A DNA stretch of 47,482 nucleotides from an uncultured Oscillospiraceae bacterium (lineage in GTDB: Bacteria > Bacillota_A > Clostridia > Oscillospirales > Oscillospiraceae), in the NCBI GenBank assembly GCA_900769845.1, contig CAAGIF010000251.1, positions 1 to 47,482 of the forward strand, in the 5' to 3' direction. Positions 8,660-18,800 of this stretch are shown piece after piece; position 1 is the first letter of the stretch; each line of letters begins with the position of its first letter. The notes beneath the pieces are model-generated. The model made no database searches. It was not told the origin of the DNA and saw only the letters and a program-made list of their open reading frames with translations. A program made the translations under genes and the position numbers.

Positions 8660-9306
8660 TATGCCTTCCCCCTTAAGTTGATATGTCTGGGATAGTGAAC
8701 ATCCCCATGGCCCTTGTCGGGACGGGTCTGCAGGAGCTTATCCTCCTGACCAATGGCAACCAGCCGGTTGTAGATCTGGATCCAGGCGCAGTCATTTTCC
8801 GGATTGACCTCACACTTGCCGTTTTTCTGACCGCCGCAGGGGCCGTTCACCAGGCTCTTGGCGCATTTGGTAATGGGGCAGATGCCGCCGGTGACGCCCA
8901 GCACGCAATCACCGCACATCCGGCAGTATTCATGGAAAATACCCACCCGCTCGATCTGTCCCAGGAACATGGTGTTGTTTGCAGGATAGATAGGAAGGCT
9001 GATATTGTCCGCAACGGTCTGCACGCCGTCGCCGCAGGCCATGCCGATGATGGCTTCCGCGCCGCAGTCCCGGAGGACCTTGGTTTCCTTTTTGACCAGC
9101 ATTTTGTGGCAGCACTCCTCCGGCAGGACGGTGGCGACCACTTCAATGCCCCGCTCCTCCAGCAGCACTTTCATTTCCTGGATCTCCTTTTCGCCGCCGG
9201 TCTGGCAGGCAGCGGCGCAGTTTCCGCAGCCTACGATGGCGACTTTTTTAGCGTCGCCCAGCATGGCAAACAGCTCCTCCAGGGGCTTTTTCTGGGTGAT
9301 GATCAT
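8659..9306 (-). CDS. metV: MetV-type Fe-S/zinc subunit of methylene-THF reductase
   Basis: A 215-residue MTHFR C-terminal-domain protein (MetV), the usual partner of short MetF in acetogenic and related anaerobes. It is Cys-rich: GCGNCAAAC at 26-34, ECCHK near 64-68, and a C-terminal cluster with C128, C131, C134, C143, C148, C157, C165 and C173. That cluster should bind a metal centre; related MetV proteins carry Fe-S or zinc. The start at 9306 (MIITQKKPLEEL) has AGGAG nine bases upstream. Earlier in-frame starts fall inside the riboswitch and terminator and were rejected. It is the first gene of the operon, 19 bases from the terminator T-run. Confidence 0.9.
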   Translation of the reverse strand: MIITQKKPLEELFAMLGDAKKVAIVGCGNCAAACQTGGEKEIQEMKVLLEERGIEVVATVLPEECCHKMLVKKETKVLRDCGAEAIIGMACGDGVQTVADNISLPIYPANNTMFLGQIERVGIFHEYCRMCGDCVLGVTGGICPITKCAKSLVNGPCGGQKNGKCEVNPENDCAWIQIYNRLVAIGQEDKLLQTRPDKGHGDVHYPRHINLRGKA

Positions 9307-9325
9307 GGTGGTTCTCCTTTCAATA

Positions 9326-9364
9326 AGAAAAAGGCGCAAAATACCCGGGTGGGTATCCTGCGCC
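9326..9364 (-). terminator. Riboswitch-controlled intrinsic terminator
   Basis: On the minus strand a 14-bp stem (arms 9333-9346 and 9351-9364, with two G-U pairs and loop ACCC) is followed by TTTTTCTT. It lies between the glycine aptamers and metV. The 5' arm abuts and shares one base with the 3' strand of the second aptamer's P1 helix (CGGAG, 9364-9368). That arrangement fits an ON switch, in which ligand-stabilised P1 blocks the terminator. Confidence 0.88.
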
Positions 9365-9520
9365 TCCGTTAAAAACCTGAGAGATTCCCGGCGAACCGGT
9401 TGCACCTTCGGTGTGGCAATTGCCAGCTTTACAGAGCATCGTCGTGGCGCGGTCCTTTTACCTGAGAGTTGTTGCGTTCCCCTTCGGTGCTGCGATCAGC
9501 AGTCTCTCCCGCGCCAGTCT
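9362..9520 (-). ncRNA. Tandem glycine riboswitch
   Basis: Two glycine aptamers in series are readable on the minus strand. Aptamer 1 (about 9445-9520) has an 8-bp P1 (CCGCGCCA at 9509-9516 pairing with 9445-9452), GGGAGAGAC, CACCGAAGGGG, and AACTCTCAGGTAAAAGGAC. Aptamer 2 (about 9362-9444) has CACCGAAGGTGCAACC and AATCTCTCAGGTTTTTAACGG, with a weaker P1 (CTCTG/CGGAG). These are the hallmark conserved segments of the gcvT motif. The position immediately upstream of a terminator and the metV-metF-gcv operon supports glycine-induced transcription. Confidence 0.95.
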
Positions 9521-9539
9521 ACCGATATATTATGACCAT

Positions 9540-9568
9540 AGCATACCACTAATTTCCACTGAAAGCAA
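9540..9568 (-). promoter_or_regulatory. Promoter of the glycine riboswitch operon
   Basis: TTGCTT (9563-9568), 17-base spacer, TATGCT (9540-9545) on the minus strand, with an extended TGG before the -10. The predicted start of transcription, about 9533, is just upstream of aptamer 1. Confidence 0.8.
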
Positions 9569-9739
9569 GGCGAAATTCACAAAAACCCGGAAAAGATTGG
9601 GTTGGATTTGCGGACGATGGGCTTTCGTGGCGTATTTTTTTGAAGGAACGAACAACAGGAAGAAAACACTCCGGTGCAGATAATCCGAAAAATCATATAA
9701 AATGATCAATTTATGCATGAAAAGTATACATAATATTTG

Positions 9740-9768
9740 TTGTAATCCTCAGTTATTTCCTTTATAAT
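9740..9768 (+). promoter_or_regulatory. Promoter of the giant surface protein gene
   Basis: TTGTAA (9740-9745), 17-base spacer and a perfect TATAAT (9763-9768), about 80 bases before the chosen start codon. The 9570-9739 interval between the two divergent promoters is AT-rich and holds no convincing gene. Confidence 0.7.
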
Positions 9769-9849
9769 GTAGAGTGAAATAATGGGTTAATATGAGATTT
9801 TCTTGTAATTATGATTGATAAAACTGCATTTTCCCGGGGAGGATTTGGC

Positions 9850-12800
9850 ATGCAGATCGACATAAAAAAATACAAAAGGAATACCTGGTGGAGACAACTG
9901 CGGCGCATTCTTGCGTGCGTGGTGGTTTTCTGCACGGTTTATTCTCTGATACTGCCTGCCATTACCATGACCAAGGCGCTGGATTGCGCCGTTGCGGAGC
10001 ATACCCATTCCGGGGATTGCTATGAAGTACAGACCCTGGAGGAAACAGAACTTGCCTGCACAGCAGAGTCCCTGGCTGTGCACATCCATCGGGATAGCTG
10101 CTATGATGCAAGCCATACCCCGGTTTGCGGCTATGCAGCCTATGTGGTTCACGAGCATAATACATACTGCTATGCGGAAGGTGAGCTTGTTTGCACCCTG
10201 CCCAAGATTGAAAAGCATACCCATCAGGATAGCTGCTTTACCCAAAGCAGCCGGCTGATCTGCTCCCGGGAGGAAGCAGAGGGGGTTCACACCCATGCAG
10301 AGGCATGCTATGAAACGGTTTCCGTTCAGACCTGCACAAAGATGGAAATTATTCTGCACACCCATGCTTCTGAATGTTTTGACAAGGATAATAAGCTGAT
10401 CTGCACCTATACTGAGGTGCGGGAGCATGTGCATACCCAGGCCTGTACGGTGAATAAAACCGTCACTACGCAGATATGCGGTATGGAAGAACATACTCAC
10501 ACAGATGAATGCTACTCTGTGGAGGTTACGGTGGGACCCTCCGAACCTGCGACGGAACCTGCCACGGAGCCTGCCACGGAGCCCGCGACAGAGCCTGCAA
10601 CAGAACCTGCAACGGAGCCTGCCACGGAACCCGCGACAGAGCCTGCCACGGAACCCGCGACAGAACCTGCGACCGAACCTGCCACAGAGCCCGCAACAGA
10701 GCCCGCAACAGAGCCTGCAACAGAACCTGCGACAGAACCTGCCACAGAGCCCGCAACAGAACCTGTGACAGAACCTGCCACGGAACCCGCAACAGAGTCT
10801 GCAACGGAGCCCGCAACAGAGCCTGCAACAGAACCTGCCACGGAACCCGCAACAGAGCCTGCAACGGAGCCCGCAACAGAGCCTGCAACGGAGCCCGCCA
10901 CGGAACCCGCGACAGAACCTGCGACAGAACCCGCGACCGAACCTGCCAAGAGAACCCCTGAAGGAGCGGTGTTGGCCAGCGGCGTCTGCGGCAAACAGGG
11001 AGACAATCTGACCTGGGAAATCTACGGAAAAGAGAATAATTATACTCTGGTGATTTCTGGCAGCGGCGAAATGGCTGATTATGGCACACATTTTGGTGGG
11101 TATGAAGCTACAGATAGCATAACGCCGTGGAAGGAATATCAAAGAGAGATTACAAATGTGCGCCTTGAGCCGGGTCTTACATATATAGGATCAAGCGCCT
11201 TTAAGTATTTCAGCAAACTGGTGTCGATTGAGATTCCGAATACAGTCGAATCAATTGGCTCCTGGGCATTTTGCGCTTGTACAAGCTTGGCGAGTATAGA
11301 GTTTCCTGACAGTTTGAAAACAATAGCTGAGTATTCTCTGGCCTGGTGCGATAGCCTAAAAACAGTGAAGATTGGCAAAGGCCTTGAGGCGCGGTCGTCT
11401 GATTATCATGTTTTCAGAAATATGCTCCATGGCATTAATCCGGTAACGGAATACATCGAAGTCGACGCCGAAAACCAGTACCTTAGTTCTGTAAGCGGCA
11501 TTCTTTACACCAAAGCGAAGGATGAGCTGATACTGTGCCCTCCGGTTCTGCGCGGAGACGATGGAAAAGTCACGATTCCTGCGGCATACAAAGAAGAAGG
11601 CTTCGAAAACATACTAAACAACAAGGGAACGATCTCGTATATTGATGTGGAAGCCGGCAACGAAAGCTATCAATCACAGGATGGAATTTTATACAGCGCG
11701 GATTATTCAAAGGTACTGCTGTGTCCCCGAAACCTGTCTGGCGATGTGACCATCTTTGCGGCAGAAAATGCCGTCATTGAGCTTGCGGATGCTGCGTTCC
11801 AGAATTGCGCGGGAGTTACCTCTGTGGACTTCCCGGAACAGATTCTGATTATTTTGGGCGTTGATGTGTTCCATGGCTGCGCCAACCTGTCGAAACTTAC
11901 CGCGTTAGGTTCCGGAACCTATATCAGCTTTCAAAACAACGGAGTAAATCCTGTTCTGTATTGCATTATGGAAGCAGGCACACCGAACCAGTATGCGATT
12001 CCTGCATATATACCCCCGGTTTCCGGTGATATCCCCGAGGAGATCGCAGACAGCGAGGGCAATATTTATCCGGTTTATCAGGAAGAAACAATTTCCGGCG
12101 TCTGTGGAGATAATTTGCGCTGGTACCTTTCCGGAACATTCGGAAAGTACACGTTAAACATTGTGGGAAGAGGCCCGATGTGGGATTATGTCAAAGCCGA
12201 CGCCCCCTGGTATGCCTACCGCAGTGAAATTACTGCGCTTAACCTACCGGAGGAAATTACCTACATTGGAGAACACGCCTTTAGAGACATGACGGCGCTG
12301 ACCGAAGTGTCGCTTCCGGATGCCATTACGATTATTGGCGAATATGCCTTTGCTAACTGTACCGCACTGCAAAAGGTTGATTTTCCCAATAGTCTCAGAA
12401 TAATACACCAGTTTGCCTTTAGTACTACCGCTATTAGAATTTTGAATCTGTCCAATACACAAACAGAGTGTATTGGGTACGCCGGAACTGGACATGTTTT
12501 CAGGGAGTGCCGCCATCTTATAGAGGTAAAACTTCCGGACACCCTGAAGTATATTGGAGACAATGCATTTGCGTATTGTACCGCGCTTACAGGCATTGAC
12601 ATACCCGGAACATCTGTTGAGATCGGCCTGTATGCATTCAACGAAATGCAGAGTTTGGCTTCCCTGACGATTGGAAATAATATATCCACCATCAATGGCG
12701 CGATAGCAAAGGGAACGGCTATTTCGGAAATCCGGTTTGATTCCAATGTTAAATTAGGGTATGGTGTCTTTCTGAATCTGCAGGAGTACAACAGCCTGGT

Positions 12801-15800
12801 GCTTGGTCCCAATATAGATCGAATCGAATATGACACCTGGGATGAGATGATAAACCGTAACCGGTGGCCTCAGTTTGCTTTTGCCGGAAACAATTGTTTT
12901 ACCATTGCGAAAAATGACTTTGTCAAGACGAACGGTTTGACTTTCCCCGGCGGCAGCTACTATACGGATGCCTATGGTGCGCTGTATCTGCTGGATACGG
13001 TCAACATGACGGCCACGCTGATGTACTGCCCCAGCTACACCATTGCATGGGCTGCAGACAGCCGGGATTGCCAGCGCACAGCGCTGACGGAATATACCAT
13101 TCCGGAAACCATTACCATTACAGAGGCTATTTCCGGTGTGGAGGAAGAAACGGTTTTTGCTGTCAATGCAGTGGCGACCCAGGCGTTCCATCAGGCTGAA
13201 AATCTGAAAAAGCTGACCCTAACCCCTGCAAAGCTTGAAACCGTGGCAGACTATGCCTTTGCCAACAGCGCGAACCTTGCCTTGGTAACCGACGGCGTTG
13301 TGGAAGCAACATCGGTAAAGGCAGCGGAAGAACTTTTTGGCGAACATAGTACCGTCGGAAATCAGATCTTCTACAATACCGCGATGAAGGATGAAACCTT
13401 GACCGGCGGTGCCATTATAGACAAAGATATAACAGTCGGCATACAGAATCGGTTTGAAGTCACAGTGAGTACTTCCGCCTGGCTGCTGCCCACCGGAAGA
13501 ACTGCAGAGACCACTATCACAGTGAGTAACAAACATGCCGAAAGAAATGGGGAAGAACAAGCCTCTGCAAACAGCTATGTTGCCCGGGTCTATGTGCAGT
13601 ATTTGCCCATTGGCGGCAAGGAACTGACACCTGTCGGCGATGTGGTGTCGGACGCAGAGTATCCCTATATCTATGCGTACAACGGCTATCCCTACAATTT
13701 CGTGGCCACGGACTACCCCGGTGTATACTATTATGAGATCCCCCAGAGAAGCGGCGAGACTTTTCAGATGAAAATTGAGCTGTGCCACTACAACCATACT
13801 GCCGGCGGAACAGCGAAGATTTGGGCTGTGGTCATGACAGAGGGTGAGGCGGAGGCTCTGGGTAAAGGGTTGGTGCAACCGGAGAACATGCATCAGATTC
13901 GTTGGGTAACAGAAGCTGTAGAACATACGGCGGATACGCAGTCGGATGGAACGCCCACACTCCATGCCGATGGCACTGAGGACAATCTGATCTGTGTAAA
14001 AAATCTGAGATGGCGCGTAATGGTCAATCATCCGGAAAACGATGAGACCAACAGCGAATTGCTGAATACGACCCTGGCTGTCAATGAAGCAGATGATTTC
14101 GGAAAGTGGGTCACGGTGGAGGATGTGCTGATTCTGCCTGAAGGATTGTCCTGGCGGCAGGAGGTTGTGGATGCCATTCAAAACAATCAGTGGCATGCCA
14201 CTGGCTGGCTTTGGAATGTGCGGATCGGAGAGCAGTATTATGTATTGGCAAGCACCTCCAAACAGGTAAAGAATCCCACATTAAGCATAAAGACGATTGA
14301 CGGTGTTGATCGGGTCGTGGTGGGTTGGACGGTGAAAAACAGTGACGACTCCACCAAGGAACTTGCTGGGGTTGACCAGATACTGACTTTTGGTGATTGG
14401 GTAATCAAAGCCGAGAAACCGCTGAACGAAACCGGCTACCGGATCGAAAACAAGGTCATTGCTACCAAAGCTTACAGATTCTCAGGCGAGAAGACGGTAG
14501 TATCCGAAGCCAGGGCGGTGCAGGTCGATCTGCCCCCGGCAGAGTGTGTTCTGGAAAAGAAGAGCGGACTGGACTGGGCTACAACCCAGCAAAACAACAC
14601 ATGGCTGAACCTTGGAAACAAGGTGGCCTATACCATTACCCTCAAAAACCCTGGCATCGCAGGTTATCCCGGGCTGACAAAGGTTACGGATGCCCTGCAC
14701 AAGCTGGTGTATATCACACCCGAGGATCTGAACAGCATGTTTGCTGCAGATGCGGCGGACGATAACTACCGGCTGGAAATTCAGATCACTGACGCATCAC
14801 TGCACCATGCCCCCGTGCTGGAAGACGGCAGTACTACCGTCAGGGACATCAATGGCATAACCCATGCGCTTTCGGCAGCAACCACAAGCCTTAATCGGGA
14901 GTATATACAGGTGTTCAGCGAGGGGGCTGCCCTGGATAATCCGATAACAGAAACGGCAACGCTGGTTATTGGTTGGGCAGAAGACGGACAGCTGACCCTT
15001 TGGGCAGATGGCGCAGCCTATGCTGTGGGCGACAACGGTATCCGCGCTGCTATGGATGCGGCGGGCTATATGGTTAACGGCAATGCTGAGTACAGCGTCA
15101 CCTGGTCCTTTGATGAAGATTTTGTGCTTCACGGAGGACAAGCCCTGACATTCAATCTCCCGGTGTGCATCAAGAACACCTTCATGCATATTGGCTATGA
15201 TTTCCCCCGTGAGTATGACAAAGTGGGTTCCATGGATATCAATCATGCTTCTCTGTGGGAGATAAAGGATGGCGCGGAGGTGGTCAAGGTCACGGACCAC
15301 ACCAATGACTGGTCGGCATATAACGTCAGCACAGGCAAGGTGCACTATGTGTACCCGGAATGGGAGCTTGAGCAGGAAGTCTATGCCAACGGTGTGTCAG
15401 TGTCTGAAACCAACGGTGTCAGCGCTGGAGCGGTTGTCACCTACCGGATTAATGCAGATAATGGCGGCTCCGCTGCAAGGGAACTGCTTCCCTTGGTGCA
15501 GGTGCTGACAGGAGATCAGTATCTGTTGGTGCCGGAAAAGGGCAACGAACATTTGTCGAGCCAAATTGATCCGGAAAACAGAATGGCTGTTGACGGTGTC
15601 AGCTACTACAAGCTGACAGAAGAGGGAACCTACTACGGAGTGATAGTGGGTGGAGAGTATGCAAACAGCATTCACATTGGTCCGTTGACCGCCGGCGCAG
15701 GCAAGAGCACGATCATTCGCTGGTATTTCCCTGTGGGAACCACAACAATTCCTTTGATGGATGTGCAGACCGTCATGGAAACGGAGGATCCCAATAAGAC

Positions 15801-18800
15801 GGAAGGCACATATTGCAGTACGGTGTTCCTCAATGATCACAATGACCATCGCCTGTATGCGTCCTTCGGCGGCAGCTATCTTTTCCTGGTTCATGATAAA
15901 CACATTGTCACTGAAAGAGGAAGCGATCCCACCAAGGATAAGCTGACCAGTATTTCCACCGTCGGCGCGGGGGATGTGGTTACATACCGGTTGACTGTTA
16001 CGGGTATGATCGATGCGGCATATCAAAATGGTTTGAGGATTTCCAGTTCGGAAATCTATGACATTCTGCCCAAGAGCTCCGGTGACTATAAGTGGGAGTT
16101 CGGTAAGAACATTACAGTGGCGTATGACTGGGACGAGACGGTTGCCACCCTGGCCAATACCGCCGAGTGGCGTGTGGTGGATACCCTGCCGGGTATGGAT
16201 GCGGAGACAGAGGACGACAACCAGGAGTACATCATTTGGGCCGGTACAGGTGAGGGCGATCAGAATGTGATTACATTCCACAAGACCGGTAATGTGTACA
16301 TCTATGTAACGCTGACATACCCCGACGATACCGACGGCGCCTGGACAGCTTATGCCCAGGAGCGGGCGGCGACCCGGCTGAAGAATGACTTTGTGCTGAA
16401 GGGCACCCACAGAGAAGTGTTCCACGATTTTGCGGTTCCCACCAAAGCGCTGCTGCAGAAGGGCGTTTATGCGACAGCCATTGAAAATGTAGAGCGTTAT
16501 TACCAGATGAGGGGCCTGAAAACCAGTGGCAACAGCCGTCAGAAATTTGTCAACGGACAGTTGGTGTGGTACTATTTTGCCCTCTATAACGAAGGACCTA
16601 CCAGACTGTATATTGACCGGCTGGAGGATGTGCTGCCCCAGGGCGTCAGCTTTGTGGGTATGCTGCCCCAGGGGGCCACTACAGCGTTGAAGCTCCCGGA
16701 ACATGGCGTTAATACCGATGTGGAAGGGAAATATGTCCAATTCCAAATCAGAACATCCGGCGCGGAGGGATACGCCAACTATCATAATGTGGCGCTCAAA
16801 AAGGCGGAAATGGATGTTTCCTATGACGAGGATGCCGGCAGGCTTACCTTTACGGTCAACAGCCAGACAACCGGAACAGAAACTACCGGCGGACACGGTG
16901 GGTATTTGAAGTGGGATCCCCTGTACAATGCCTACTATCTGGACACAAATGAAGCCATCGTAGTGCCGTACTGCTGTCTAATCAGTGACGATTCCGAGGC
17001 AACCGGAAACCTGCTGAAAAACCGGATCGCCATGCCCTATGTGGATATCAGCGGTGGAAGGTCGGTGCTCCAGAGGACGGAAAATGTAAGGATCCTGGGC
17101 ATCAATCGGGCCGGTATCGCGCCCAATGACGGCACGGATCCCGGTGCAAATACGGGTGATGTTTCCGGCATGGATCTGAAAACAAGGCAGTGGCTCTTTG
17201 CTCAGGTGGATATGGAAAAAGAGCAGGAGATTTATCCCGGCATCGTAAAAACGCTGGAAGGAAGCTTTGATAATCAAGGCGTAGCATCAGGCAGTGGAGC
17301 TGCCGGCGCGGGTATCAATGATTATGTGCTGTGGAAGCTCGCGATTCAGAACTACCGGACAGAGGCGGACGGCCGGATCACAGTCGGAGACCGGCTGGTC
17401 AACTATACCATTGTAGATGTGATACAGGAGCCCTATACCTTTGGGGATTTGGGTGATAAGGCAGCGGAATACTATTACTATGTTTATCATGGTAAAGCAT
17501 ATGACGGTCATGAAGGCGTCAATGCGGCAGGCAACAATCCTGCCCAAGCCCATAAACTGTTCAACATATCCGATATTCCGGCAGATGGAAGTTGGATGAC
17601 GAAGAGCCATAGCCTGTACGGAACTATCAAGGCAAGACGGGTGCTGGCAACAGATGCAGCGGATAAGTTGGAGATCGTATTCCCAAGCGATGCTGCCGCA
17701 ATTCCCGAGAGTGGCAGGGCGGAGTTGTTGGTGCTGACGAAAAATGCCAGTACCAGCGCCAAGAGTACGGCGATAACCAATATTGGATATATTGTTCCCA
17801 GTCAGGAATTTGCGCCGGGCAATAAGTCTGCGGGTGAATATGTGAACTGGGGCGATACCGACGCCGCAAATGCAGCGGGCTGGGGTATTCACGATAAACC
17901 AAAGTGGACCCAGAGCCAGCAGGCAGCGGTGAAGAGCACTGCATCGGTAAACGTTATCAACGGCTACGCAACCACCTCCTCCAAGACAGTTAGCGCAAAA
18001 GATGCCGCGGGCAATACGGTCAGCGCATCCACGACCAACGGTCCCAATGAGAAAATGGTACTGCCTATCGTTCCCAGTGAGGATCGGGCGGCTGTCGTGA
18101 CCTATTCCCTGAAGATCCATACGCCTAACGGTGCTGAGCAGAAGGAAGTAATGGACAAGCTGATCATCATTGACAATCTGCCAATGGTGGGAGATACATT
18201 CACCTTTGCTACAGATGCTTCCCGGGACAGTGAGTTTGCGGTGAAGCTGCAGGCCGCCCAGACCATTCAGGTGAAGCTGAATGGGCAGCTGCAAAGCGAT
18301 TACCGGTTGGAATTTACCGACAAAGCCGTTTTGGAAGAGGATGATTGGGAAGGCAACGGCGCGGATTGGTACGGAGCAGAGGGAATCACAGACAAGACCC
18401 GCGCATTCCGCATTGTTCTGGAGTATGATACAGCGACGGGAACGGGAATTCAGGTAAAGCCCAATTCTACTGTTGAAGTTATCTACGAGGCTGCTGTGGA
18501 GGATGTTCCCAAGGCGGGTCAGACCGCATGGAACAGCTTTGGTTACAGCTTCCTGCTGCGAAATGATGTTGCGTTCCAGCAGGCGGGCTCTTACAGAGTG
18601 GGTGTGTCTATGCCCCATGTGCCTGCACTCCAGAAGAAACTGGTGCTGGGGGACAAGCCTCTGAATGTGGAGGAAGATACTGCCTTCACATTCCTGCTGT
18701 ACACCGGCGCCCGGATAGAAGGCGTGCAAAAACTGACAGATCCGGAGAAGATTGGAGCTGAGTTCCGGAAGCATCTGACAGAGGGGCAGAGCCGCAGCTT

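Noticed and set aside
10543..10947. CRISPR-like array
   Set aside because: The units are 12 bases, contiguous and in frame within a coding sequence, with no spacers and no cas genes.
9787..11142. Minus-strand open frame of 451 codons rich in Cys/Arg/Gly
   Set aside because: It exists because the 12-bp repeat has no stop in any frame. There is no promoter or ribosome site, and it runs antisense to the surface protein gene.
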